A stretch of DNA of 64,000 nt from Botrytis cinerea B05.10 (taxonomy: Eukaryota > Ascomycota > Leotiomycetes > Helotiales > Sclerotiniaceae): the NCBI RefSeq assembly GCF_000143535.2, contig NC_037314.1, forward strand, positions 2,604,001-2,668,000, read 5' to 3'. Numbering within the stretch: the first letter of the stretch is position 1; every line of letters starts with the position of its first letter. The notes under the pieces are model-generated. The model did not search any database. It was not told the origin of the DNA and was given only the letters and a program-made list of their open reading frames with translations. Below are positions 51,321-63,127 of the stretch, in pieces. Made by a program: the position numbers and the translations under genes.

Positions 51321-52449
51321 ATCTTGAGGCTTAGGGTTTAGAGCTTAGAACTCGGTGCTTGAAATATGGGGTTGATTGATCATTTTGATACGAGAGTGAA
51401 TGATGGGGAATGGAATTGGGGAATCGATTATCGTTTCTGCTGTATTGCTTTCATCTTGGTTTTTGCGGAAAAATAAATGGATGTTCACAAGTCCCCCCCA
51501 AGAAGGATCTTCTCTGAAACTATAGAATTACTTAACAAATGTGAATTTTGAAGCCCATGAATTTGTACAGTACTTATTAGACCGGCAATCTTTATCATTA
51601 CAGCAAAACATTTCCGTCCTACTACCCGAAGCTAGTTTGCCACATTAAAAGTTCACTTTTATCAACAAGTTGGGCTGAGCTGATCCCATATTGACTGGTG
51701 GGAGAAATAAGCATGCGGTGTTTTTAATCCATATGAAATCTCATCATCATTAAAGTTCTTTTGGTTTAATTCTCGGTGCTCTTATTTCTCAAGAAAATCA
51801 AAAACTTAGTATCATAGATTAATTCCTGCCATGACAGTTCGTCTCATCTCACGACTCTTTGACTTGGCACCTTTCTCACTTTGGGTTGTGTCGTAATTTC
51901 AAGCTGTCAAATAGGTGAGTGTAGAATACGGCCAGAAATTTAGATACGGACTCCACTGACTTAACCATAGGCCTGGATTAGAGTGAGTTCAACTAATCCG
52001 GCGAGTTAGTTTATTAGGGGCTGACGACAGGAAGGTATTCTCTGAGCAGAAGGATGGCGCAACCGAAGTTGAAAGGGTGATATGGAGGATATGAGAGGGG
52101 ACGGGGAAAAACTAGGTTAGAGATCAAGCTATATACAGTCGAGGGTACAGAGGCAAGATGTATACTCCGATTAGAGTTTCTTTTTGGGCCCTTTTAAACT
52201 CTTGAATAAGTAAGATCTTACAAAAGAGAGCAGAGTTCACCTACCAGTAGAAAAAGCTTATACTGCTAGCGAGGAATGATTGGTGAATCAAAGCATGCTT
52301 TTTGAGTGTTGCTATCAATGACCTCTTTATCTTCGTTTATCATCACTCAAATTATTTATTGTGAAAGATATCATGTATACACATCTGAGAGCTAATTTAC
52401 GCCGAAACATACACTCTTTAGATAAATACATCACATATTTTTTCTCCAT

Positions 52450-52777
52450 TATTCAATGTCCAAGGCTTCCTTGTCAGATAACTCACAAGTGAGGATTTGG
52501 TTTTTGAATATAAGCGGATTTCAGACACTTACAATCCCCAAATTCCAGTTGTCAATTGAACCAAATTCTACTTAACTACATCTGATGAATCTCCTGGAAG
52601 AACCCCAGCGGCGAACCTCACAGAAGTGTCTGGGAAAGCTGGTATATTGAGAATAGCACCTTTATACTCAAATTCAATATTATTTACATCAGAGCTAGAG
52701 AGTTCATTATGGTTAAAATGCTAACCATTCAGAATGGAAATGGAAGGGAATTCAACTATATGTAACTTTGCAGCCAT
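52450..52777 (-). pseudogene. Possible decayed small coding region
   Basis: A minus-strand ATG at 52777 starts MAAKLHIVEFPSISILN. A possible intron (52660-52725) leads to GAILNIPAFPDTSVRF and AAGVLPGDSSDVVK, then an in-frame TAG. After the TAG the frame stays open (NLVQLTTGIWGL) to a GTAAGT donor. The TAG could derive from CAG by one C-to-T change. No family is recognised. A short intact gene ending at that TAG, or chance, are alternatives. Confidence 0.25.
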
Positions 52778-54324
52778 GTTTTAGTTCCTCTTCCAAAGCC
52801 GAGCGACCGTGTTACACATGGCTATGCTTAAAGAACTGTGTGTGTCGAATTGATATGCGTTTTCTCTCAAGTCTCGTTATTTTCAGAGCTGAGAAGATGT
52901 TAGCCTTTTGTTTGACTTAGAATACATGTGTTTGAACTCGAGATTTTCGTGCTGTAATAATGAAGCTGAACATGAATTCTTAACGGGGGTTCACTCATTA
53001 CGTTCACTGTAACCTAAGGGCTTTCTGGCTCTTGAATAGAAAAAAATATCATCAAAAACTATAGTCATCTTGCAGATATGTTATTCTTATCGGGATATCT
53101 CGTTGCCGGTTTGACTCGTCTAATAAACGTTCCCATGTAGTACATTGTTATCAGAATTATTTGAGTCGAAATCCCATTGATATTTCTCAGCATTCCTAGG
53201 AGTAATATGTAACGTACAAGAATTTTTCTGACTCTGATATATGGAGCTAAAATACTGATAAATGGTGTTTCATCCCTAGGGTGGGATTTTATACACTTGA
53301 ATTTGAAGGGACAGGGGCTAGGCTTGGAAAACGAACAACAGGGGACATAAGTTTTGGATGAGGTAGGAGGCAAGCTGGAAAGAAATATTAACAGGCTCAT
53401 TGTCATTGTAAATGGGTGAAGATATGTTGCTTGAAGACTTGTAATACCCATTTTACTTTTTTCAGGTTTCAGGGTAACCAAGGAGCATGATTCCCTCGTG
53501 TGAGAATGCTATCTTTAGGTCTGGAGTCATATCGATGTCTAATTTCTACTGCTGTTTATGGCACTGATGCATTATCGTAGATCATCTCAACGTCATCCAT
53601 AGATTATACTAAATTGCCAGGGTATCTGTATTCAACCTCCGAGCTTCCCTTGATAGAATATGAGCAGATGTAGCTTGCGCTTGCGGAACGCATCATCCCT
53701 AATCATCATACTGATGCCCCTTCGCTCTCTGGATTTATGATATTAACTTATAAATTAGAGACTTTTATCAAGCCTATTCAATCGAAAATCAACGTAAAAG
53801 ACCATCTTTATTTAAGTGTGCCTGGAATACTCTACTCGGAGGAGTCTGGTTGAATACTTGAAGTAGCCGTTAAGGCTATTGCGCAATGTGAACACTTGCT
53901 CGAATACGCTTTTCCACCATATCATGAGCCACATTTACTAGATGAAGCGCGTCCGAAGCCATCCTACTACGACTCTTGACTTATGCCCTCGAGAGAAAGG
54001 TCTTGCTCTAGATATATAATAAACGACTCAGACTACCAAGAATCTCAAGTAATCTTGATCAAACTTCATGATTTGCCAATTCCTAACAAAATAAAAGTCA
54101 TACTGCGAATCCTAATCATGATGCTGAAAGACAAGTAGTACCTCACCCCTGCCATATCGTCATCACATAAGCACAACACCCAAATCCTTCAATTTCCATA
54201 CGCCGGCTCGGTGAATACTAGGCCAAATGTGGCATAACAATAGTATCAGAATACTTCCCCAGATATCGAGATACAATGTTTCTACGAGCGGTGCAATTAT
54301 CTCATCGCCTCTTCAAAATTCGAA

Positions 54325-54470
54325 GTTTGGTTGCACATCTAGAGATTGAACTTTCTCCGGACGCACAATGTCTCATCCCTTGGCTGGAATCATGAAGCTT
54401 TGTTGCCTGTCTGGAATTTGAACTTTCTCCGGAGAGCAAAGTTTGATCCTTAGACTGAAGATGTGATCAA
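54325..54470. repeat. Degenerate 72-bp tandem duplication
   Basis: Two segments about 72 bp apart share TTGAACTTTCTCCGGA (54346 and 54418), with weaker similarity around it (GTTGC.CATCTAGAG versus GTTGCCTGTCTGGA; CATCCCTTGGCTGGAA versus GATCCTTAGACTGAAG). Strongly diverged. Confidence 0.6.
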
Positions 54471-55439
54471 ATCTTTCCGTGATCATAGTGAGTTGAATGG
54501 CTATAATATGATGTGTCAGCAGCCTACATGATATGGGGGTTCACTTTCTCTTCATTTGTAAACATGGTCTGGCTCATCAGTCGGGGTGCAACACGCAAGG
54601 TATTGATACACCATTCTTGTTCAATAATGATAAACGAGTAGACTTGGTGCATTTTGACCCAACCTTGAATAGTTAGAAGGCGCAACATCTACTCTTCTTA
54701 CGAAACTATGGAAAGATTCCTTAATAAGGTAGAATTTTCTGACCGACCTCCAATTCGGCCGGACATGAAGAGATGCAAAGAATACACAATAAATTGTATT
54801 CATTGACTTGAATAGGCGCCGGTCAAGTCTCGTATCTGTAGATCTCTTCCCACACCCCTGAACTGACGCGAGATCGGGCCGAGCATACTGTTGATATAAA
54901 GTTATCACCATCGTTTTTGCAAAGATTTGGGATAAATAATGCTACCATACTTGGCAGTCAGACGAGGTCCTGACAAAAGTGCAGTAGTCTCTACCTGCGG
55001 TACGTTCGCCTTGCCAAATTTGTAGATATTGGAGTAAATCTGGAAAAGGGCCGATTCCCCGCACCTCCGCAAACTGCAGATCAATCCTCTAGTTAGATGC
55101 TTCGATTGCTATTCGTGCAATCCACATGAGACTTTGAGGGGTATCTCTGTATTCCTTTCGCGAGATGCTTATCATGTCGCTTGATATACGAGTTTAATTC
55201 CATGACATTGATTAGACCACTAGGCTTATCAACGTTGACAGTACCTTGACAGCACATGAATTCTCCGCTAAAATAGCTCGAGTTGCCTACTCTCAATAAC
55301 GAGAAGTGTCCCGAAAAGCATTGAAACCGAGTCAAGCCATCCAACTTCTAACGTGCCCTAGCAATAGAAGGACTCTGGTGCGAGCCGTGTAACCGGCGGG
55401 CTTTGAAATCCACAGGTGAGAAGACAGCATCAAGATGTC

Positions 55440-55883
55440 CTACGCGAGCGAGAAAGATTGTGAAATTTCCCATGATGTACTTCGTGCATCAAGCTTATGC
55501 ATAAGCTCCCATCCTACTCTACTGGCATCACTAATCTCCATGCGGGGAAGAAATTCCATCTCCCGTTTCCTCATTCTCAATTTCTCACGGAGTCTAACCT
55601 GGAGACTCCAGAATCCAGCAACTTCGTCCATGTGGATATTGTCAAGATTCCACGCGATGGTGGATCATACGCTGACGCGTACCCGCTTTAGCAATTTCCA
55701 GCCCGTCACCACAGATGGAAGAGTTGTCAGCATAACGTTTCCAACAAGCTGTCTAATCCGAACACCTATCGGGCCTACTATTGCGCTTATTGACTCAAAC
55801 TGTGGAAATCGATGTTGGTTCATTGATTCATTGAATTTGTGAGAGCTTTGTAAGGCAAGATGAGCGGGTATCGGCACAAACAC
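55440..55883 (-). pseudogene. Minus-strand frame interrupted by one TGA; possible gene relic
   Basis: Two adjacent minus-strand frames in the same register, 55883-55665 and 55631-55440, are separated by a single TGA plus a few codons. The TGA could derive from CGA. Joined, they would be about 145 codons. No domain is recognised. A 135-codon plus-strand frame overlaps (55435-55842), so even the coding strand is unsure. Confidence 0.22.
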
Positions 55884-57483
55884 GGGGTCTCCAATTTGGG
55901 GTTGAAAGTCGGCTAATCATCGGTTATTGGTCTTACTCCCAGAAAATGGGGGGCTTTCCAGACTGTTCAGTGCCGACCCAACACCCGAGTCGGCTTTAGC
56001 AGAGAGTTTGCCTCATAAAGAGAAGATTTTTTTTTTTTTTTAAAAAAAAGTATAAAAAAAAAGATGCTTTCTTTAAAGGATAGTCAATGTTTTGGTGAGA
56101 TATGTACAGGTGTGTCTCTTCTGTCTCCTCCAATAGGGCGTGCTTATTGGGTGATTATGGACGTTGATTAGTTCGCATGGCTGTCAAACTGTAAGGATGC
56201 TCGGATATCGATCCTAGAATCCTGTGGTGGTCGGGACCGAAAAGAAGAGAAGTTTGAAGCAATTTCAGAATTTTATGCTCATTTTTCATCATTTACATCG
56301 TAATGGACTCGCTATCTACTGATATGATGCTGGTAGGATGGTCTGTTGTGGGAATTGGAATCATCCGATGATCAGGATTCTCGAAAACTTATAGAGCTGG
56401 AACTGATATGAGCCCCTTCATCTTCCGGAAAACTCTCCTCTTCTCCATTCTATAAACGTCCCCACCACAACATCTCCACTGGCACTAGGAAAAAATAGAA
56501 CTATCAAACATGCATTAGGAATCTAGGATATTCTTACCGTATACGAAGTAAAAATTCAATTTCTAGTTGCTCCAAGTCATGTTGGGGTTTCTCCACCCCG
56601 ACGAACCTTGGGGTCGAACAGTCACTCCATCTGGAGAGAAAGGGCCGAATAGCTACGTAGTCTATCTCACCCGCTGTCTGCAAAACGTTGTTGGCGGTCG
56701 AGGAGAAGTCATGTGTGCGGAGTTTGGGGAATTTGTAAACGTTACCTTGTCCGTTACCGACATGTTGGTATTAGCCAGGGAAGTCGTCGAATGTCAATGA
56801 GAAACTCATTGATGATCACACTTATTTATCTGATGTCGTTGAGGGCCAAGAAGTCAAGCAAAGCTTGACGATATTGGCATGACGAGCAGCGCTCCAGTCG
56901 ACGGGTGGCTTGTAGAACCAGCCTGACGCTTGATAGGTCAAAGCCTTGGAGCCCTCACTAAACGCACTATGGCACTACAATCCTTGCATCCAGTTTGATC
57001 CGTAGCCTTGGCACACCATGCAGTGATAGAATCCTAGTTAAGACTTATCATTCCTCGAGGTGGCGCGCGCAAGTTTCTAATTCAGACACAACTTCTTGTT
57101 TAATGGGAATTCAAGGGATTGAGATATCCAAGAGTGGCTTACGCTCCAGATTTCCTGTTGCCGAATGGCAATCCGAGCTACAAGCAACTAATCCTAGGAG
57201 GAAGTTGGAAACTTGAAAGAATGGGGCTCGTCGTGTGCCATCCAGGCTTCTCCAAATCCTCCATGAATTACATCCATCCGTTGATAACCCATGAGTTGGG
57301 AGTTAACGCGTGGCATAACTCCCCAGAGCGTCCACTTTTGGAGTGGAGAAGAGATTTTGCTCAAAGAGTACTCATGGATTTGTCTGTTATTTAGCATTTT
57401 CAAGTCTAAGCTTGATTAGGAACCCCCGCGGGAAAGGCTTTACCCTTGGATAGCCGTATAGAAAGTTGGAGATACGGTGTACA

Positions 57484-57494
57484 TATATATATAT
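57484..57494. promoter_or_regulatory. TATA-like (TA)n element upstream of the hexose transporter
   Basis: ATATATATATA about 125 bp upstream of the start codon at 57617. It fits a core promoter TATA element, followed by a pyrimidine-rich stretch common before highly expressed fungal genes. Confidence 0.45.
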
Positions 57495-57616
57495 GAGGTT
57501 TTCCTTATCCTTTCTCTTCTTTTCTCAGACCGTCTTCAGTTCATCTTCATCGGGCTTCGCCTCCCCTCATCTCGCTCCCCCAACTGTGTTCTCGTTTCAC
57601 TTTTACGCCGACGACA

Positions 57617-59432
57617 ATGGCCATCATGGCGGAAAAAGGGGCTCCGAGCCAGTCGCTCGTTGCTCGACAGAATGCAGCAAAAGCTCATGGTCTCATGGGA
57701 ATGCTTAAGAATCCATATGTGTTTTTGACATGTTTATTCGCATCGTTGGGTTGTATGATGTATGGTCAGTACAAGCATTTTCATTTCCTATGACTGCTAA
57801 AGCAAGCAAGCACTGGCTAACATTAGAATGACAGGTTACGACCAAGGAGTCATGTCCCCAGTCCTGGTTATGGAAAACTTCGAGAACGAATTCCCAACTC
57901 TCACCTCATCGACACTTCAAGGATGGCTCGTTGCCTCCCTTGAACTTGGTGCCTGGTTTGGTGCTCTTTTCAACGGATATCTCGCAGATAAAATCTCAAG
58001 AAAATATAGTATGATGGTTGCCGTTCTCATTTTCACACTCGGTACCGGCCTCCAAACTGGCGCTCAGAACCCATCATACTTCTTCGCAGGTCGTATTATC
58101 GGTGGTGTGGGTATTGGTATGTTTTCCATGGTCATTCCATTATACCAAGCAGAAATTGCCCCTCCAGAACTCAGAGGATCGTTGGTATCACTTCAACAAC
58201 TCTCCATTACCATCGGAACTACCATTGCTTTCTGGCTTGACTTCGGCTTCTCCTTCTCCGGGGGAAACAAGTGCAAGCCAGAAGGTATTGCAAACCCATA
58301 TCTGGCCGATGGCACCTATAATGCTGCTGCAAATCACGGACACCCTTGTACCGGTCAGAACCAAATTTCCTGGAGAGTCCCATTGGCATTGCAGTTGATC
58401 CCGGCATGGACCCTTTTCATTGGAATGTTCTTCTTCCCATTTTCTCCTAGATGGTTGATGTTGAAGCATCGTGAGGAAGAGGCCATTGCATCTCTGTGCA
58501 AACTCAGACGTCTTGACGCCAATGATCCATTATTGCGAGCCGAGTTCCTCGAAATTAAGGCCGCTGTCATGTTTGACGAGGAAACCCAAGCGGAACAAAT
58601 TGGCACCGGTGGAATGATGGCCCCATGGAAAGCATTGTTCGTTCCTCATGTATTCAAGAGAATCTTCCTGGGATGTGGCATGATGGTATTCCAACAGTTC
58701 ACTGGTATCAACGCCGTCTTGTACTATGCCCCGCAAATTTTCGCCAGTTTCGGTTTCTCGAGCACTACCACCACTCTTCTCGCTACTGGAGTCACTGGTA
58801 TCTTGCAAGTCCTCTTCACTCTACCAGCTGTCCTGTACCTCGATAAATTCGGTCGCAAGACTTTCCTCATTGCTGGTGCCATCGGTATGTGTATCTGCCA
58901 CATCGTTGTCGCTGCCGTCGAAGGTGTTTACGAAGACCAATGGAACCTCAACGAAGGCCTCGCTGTTACACAAGGGTGGGTCGCCATCGTGTTCATTTGG
59001 TTATTCGCGGTTAACTTCGCCTATTCTTGGGGACCTGTCACTTGGGTTCTTGCTCAAGAAATCTTCCCAGCCAGTGTCAGATCCCGTGGTGTTTCCCTTG
59101 TCGCATCTACCAACTGGATGTTCAACTTTGTCATTGGCTTGACCACCAAAGACATGCTCGACTCCATGAAATATGGTACATACATCTTCTTTGCTGTATT
59201 CAGCGCCGGAGGTGGTTTCTTCATCTGGAAATTCTTCCCTGAAACTAAGGACAAGACATTGGAGGAACTCGATGTGTATTTTGGCGGTAGCATTGAAAGT
59301 ATTGCGGCTGCAGATAAAGCAAGAATGCAAAGTATCAACGAGAGACTTGGCATCGCTAATGCCGAGAGCCCTGAAGATATCAAGTTGAACAACGAGGAGA
59401 AGATTGCGACGACTACTCACCAAGAATTGTAG
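57617..59432 (+). CDS. MFS sugar (hexose) transporter
   Basis: Two exons, 57617-57764 and 57835-59432, give 581 residues. Twelve-span sugar porter: GYDQGVMSPV in span 1, the GRIIGGVGIG motif in loop 2-3, the PETKDKTLEELD signature at the C-terminal side of span 12, the DKFGRKTFL motif between spans 8 and 9, and QQFTGINAVLYY in span 7. It imports hexoses or related sugars by proton symport at the plasma membrane; which sugar is unknown. Codons are C-rich in third position compared with neighbours, consistent with high expression. The lumenal/extracellular loop with NKCKPEGIANPY is longer than in yeast Hxt. An alternative start is Met4 at 57626. Confidence 0.95.
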
Positions 59433-59982
59433 ACGAAGAAGTGGTGTAAATTCACGTGGGTTTTGTGGATTATTTGGATCATAGTTTTGATTTATTCTAC
59501 TTGAGATAATAATGATTAGCATTTGTAATGAAATAATGAGACGAGTTTCGACCAAAAAGAATCATTTTTCCGGCTTGTGTTCAAAAGATTGTAAATTTTC
59601 CCATGCCATCTCTCCAGACCTTTTCTCTTTAGACTGCCTGCTCCACTTTCAGTCTTCCGCCAGAAACGGATCTATATGCGTAAGAGACCCCTTTGACTGA
59701 CTGCTATACAATTGATGGAACCAAGTCACCTCTTGACAACTAGCCTTATGGGCCCTAAGGTATTTGGGTGATTGGCGATCTGGCCTCGATCTGTTCATGG
59801 GCACCCTTGTATTTCACTCTTCGCTACGCTCTGAGATTTACACGACAAGAACATTGGAATTTGATTTTTGTACGAACATCCTGTCTAGAAAATTGCAAAG
59901 ACGTGAGATTACAAAGAAGTCACTAGCTTCTACCCCCACACTATGCTACATAAGCCTCCTTCAGAGTGAGGCTTAAAAGTAC
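59433..59982. other. Convergent intergenic region
   Basis: 550 bp between the 3' ends of the transporter and the coiled-coil gene. 3' UTRs only. Confidence 0.5.
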
Positions 59983-61483
59983 CTAGATGGCTTTCACAAC
60001 TACCCTCGCTGGTGCGAAGGAAATCCACACTCCAAAACCAATATTCATCCCTCTTAACCCACCCATTGCAGTATATGCAACAGTTCCAGCAACATCTGCG
60101 GGATGTCCTCGTTCCTCACCCCAAATCTGCATAACTTCATCCATGCCGCTTTCTTTTATCACTACTTGGTCCCCGGGCGCTGGCATATAGATTTCAAAAT
60201 CCATGTCATGCTCGGCTCTCATATTCTGGCTGAGACTGAAGGTTGTCTTACACAAATCCAATATGTTTTTATTTAATAGTTTATCATTTGGTTTCCGCAA
60301 TGGTCTTAGGAACTCTTCTAAAGCTGACGCAAATGCATCCACATTTGTCTTTGCTTCTGTCTTTTGAAATCGTTTCGCGCACTTGTAAGTGAGCACTCTC
60401 CATTTGCGGTAGTCAATCTTTTCCGGACTCTCAACTGCAAACTTATCAGCAAGGGTCGACTTTACACTTGACTACACATGATCATTACCTGCAGAAGTAA
60501 TCTGGATCTTCTGTTCAAACTCCACAAGCCCAGCTTCCATATTTTTACCCTCGTCTTCATCGTCAAGACCGAATCCTGGCTTTAGAAATATTTCATCACA
60601 TAAGAATTGAAAAACGGCTCTTTCAAGACAGTGTTCTTTCCCACCCGGACCTGTTTTCTTGCCGGAAGCCGCACCCAGCATTAAATCTCTTGGCTTTTGT
60701 TTGCTGCCATGCTTTATGTTCGGGTTTTGGTTCAAGTCTAGATGTGTTCTGACAATGCGTTGCACTCCAGCGATCACCGTAGCATATCCTTGCTGCCAGA
60801 AAGTCGAGGGCCGAGAGGTCGCCTTACCAACCCCAGCAAGACTCCTGCAAAGGTCGACGATTTTCTTTTCGGCTTGTTTGAGTTCCTGCTGACTATCAAG
60901 ATTGTCTTTTTGCAAATCCGATTTCTGTTGTTTGAGTTCCTCGAGTTGAGCTTCCAAATCCTGCACATCTTGAGAGGGCTTACCAGCTTTTGCTTGATAG
61001 GCATTACGCCGAGCTTGAAGTTTTTTGACCTCTGTTTTTAAATTTTCGACCTCTTTCTCGGCTTGAGCCAATTGCAATTCTACTTCAACTTGCCGGTCTT
61101 TGGCTTGATTCAACAAAGATTCTGCTCGGACTTGGCCGCTTTTGTCGAACGCATTAATTGTGTCGCGTCCGAAAGCTTTGAGCTCTTCTGATATCTTCTG
61201 GTAGTTGCTTTCAAGGTCTTTGTATCGTTTTTGGGACTCCTCCTTTTCATTTTCAAGAGACTTTACTTCGGGCTGCAGCATGAGGTTCGTTAGCAAGGGA
61301 AAACAAAACACAAAGTCGAAACCATGATTCGAAGATCGAACTTACGGGAACTTTACCACCCTGGGATAGCATTTTTTCAAGCTCGACTTGAATCTGCTCG
61401 AGCATCTTACCTACCAGTTCCACAGCTTGTTGAACAGATTCTCCATGTTGAGCACCTTGGCTGTCCTCGGGCGCTGGATTCAT
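59983..61483 (-). CDS. Coiled-coil protein of unknown function
   Basis: Three exons, 61483-61346, 61272-60489 and 60434-59983 (introns 73 and 54 nt, in phase), give 457 residues. Residues about 47-190 form a long Glu/Lys/Gln-rich coiled coil (for example LENEKEESQKRYKDLESN and QAKDRQVEVELQLAQAEK). A globular part follows with LCDEIFLKPGFGLDDEDEG and a C-terminal domain of about 150 residues containing YMPAPGDQVVIKESGMD and GMNIGFGVWISF. I do not recognise a family. It lies upstream of an Hsp70-like gene on the same strand (about 1.6 kb apart), which does not imply a joint function. Confidence 0.68.
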
Positions 61484-63127
61484 CTTGAATGATACAGTTG
61501 CACCTTTGTGGAATTGGTAAAACTATACCTTGCATCACTGAGCTCATGGCATATATTTTGAAGACACAAGCGTTGCTATCTGACTACTTTCGCTAATTTT
61601 GCATTCATGAAAGAAACCTCCACATCATTCATCGTCAAAGAACGAGTGCCTGTTCTCTTTATCAATCTCGATATTAAGCCCGCCATTCCCTTATGACAGT
61701 GCTTATTCTTTTCCGTTTGCAGTGTTGGAGTTCGTAAGTATCGAATCTCTCATAAAGTCTTTGTACGTACATATGATGTTTGTTCAATTGACGTTCATCA
61801 AACCAATTGTTCGATGTTCTTATGCAATTGAAGGCAACCTTATACATACCAAATGGTCTTTTATCTCATTAAAATTTCTTTTGTACTTTGAATTATCAAA
61901 GCTATCTTTTAAGACAGAATTTATGAGTTTCCAAGGAAGAAAATTATTGTTTAGCATGTGTGAGGTTGTCCTCGACTGTACCAATATTGAATAAAACATG
62001 ACTTGATTAATACCTTGGTGACTTGGGCCTGAATGCTGTGTTTCTAATCATCCCTGCTGTTAATGTAGCACCATAGACTATCCTCGGAAACCGAACCGAT
62101 GGTGAAATACTCTCTGCATATCCGAGTTGAAGACTCCGATCTTGATGATACTCCCTTCAGCTAAGAGTAGTCCAGTAAGTGCCAAATCTAAGATACCGTT
62201 CTGACATTATCTATCGGCGTGAGTTAGATAGAATAGAAATTCGTAATGTCCTATCAAATAAATTAGTGCTGCTTCGATACCAGTGTCAGTAGTGTTCCAC
62301 TGGGCAGATGGTCACCTCAGCGGTGCAATATTCCACAAGGTAATAATGTTTGGTCTCCCAGCTTACTATGGTTATATCAATAGATGAAGCATCACCTTTG
62401 TACTTGCTCAATTGGAAATTGCTGCATTATACAAGTGCAATCTTTAAACAATCCTTGACGACAATTCCATTCAAACCACCAGTGCGCCTCCGTCAGTGCC
62501 CTCGTCTCATCACACTACATGGCTTACGATGCCAGATCCAATATATGCAAGAAGATTGCCTCCTCCCTTTTCGTTCTTTCCGAAAGTGTAATTATAACAA
62601 GAGAAATTATTGCAGAGTCAAGCTCTTTCCTAACACACAGATCAGAAGGTGCGTCATTGTAAGCCGAAAGCCATAGTACGGAATGGCACCACGTACTTCT
62701 CGAAGAAATAGTCGCCAAGTAGTGGCCCGGCCTTCACTTTAATTTTTGGTGTTGTATATCAAGGTTAGATGCATCAAAAAATAGTGGAGGCATGTACTTA
62801 GAAAACAATGAAAAAGCGCAGTTTGATGACATACTTCCAGTACTTATTCATGCATCTCAGATGTTTGTGCAATGATTCATTCTAAATCAAGCACCCTGCA
62901 AAACCGTTCTCAAAAATTCCAAATGAAATTTGGATTAATTATGCTTTTTGTAAAGTTGAGAAGTGTTTCATGAGCCCATACACCGACTGTCTGGTGAGAC
63001 CTCCAAATAAATGACAAAGCAAGTATCGCGCGAAGTCCTTCGTATCATCAATTTATTCCTTCGCAATAAAATACCACTAGGTGAAGACCCAAATCAAAGC
63101 CTCCTTGAGTAACCCCCAACATCATGT
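61484..63127. other. Intergenic interval of about 1.6 kb
   Basis: AT-rich. No gene supported. Contains the promoter of the coiled-coil gene and the 3' UTR of the Hsp70-like gene. Confidence 0.5.

Larger units (their letters stand above)
51321..57616. other. AT-rich gene-poor interval of about 6.3 kb
   Basis: No intact gene supported. Traces of coding-like sequence are described separately: a minus-strand fragment at about 52450-52777, minus-strand frames at 55440-55883 broken by one stop, and a 72-bp duplicated segment near 54340-54470. A minus-strand frame at 53065-53481 contains a possible signal peptide plus cysteines (from MTMSLLIFLSSL) but has no other support. Homopolymer runs lie at 56027-56062. 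Confidence 0.45.

Noticed and set aside
57119..57394. Plus-strand frame containing HPLITHELG, resembling a metalloprotease HExxH
   Set aside because: Lacks a second motif His after HELG (HELGVNAWH does not fit HExxHxxGxxH) and has no flanking protease features.
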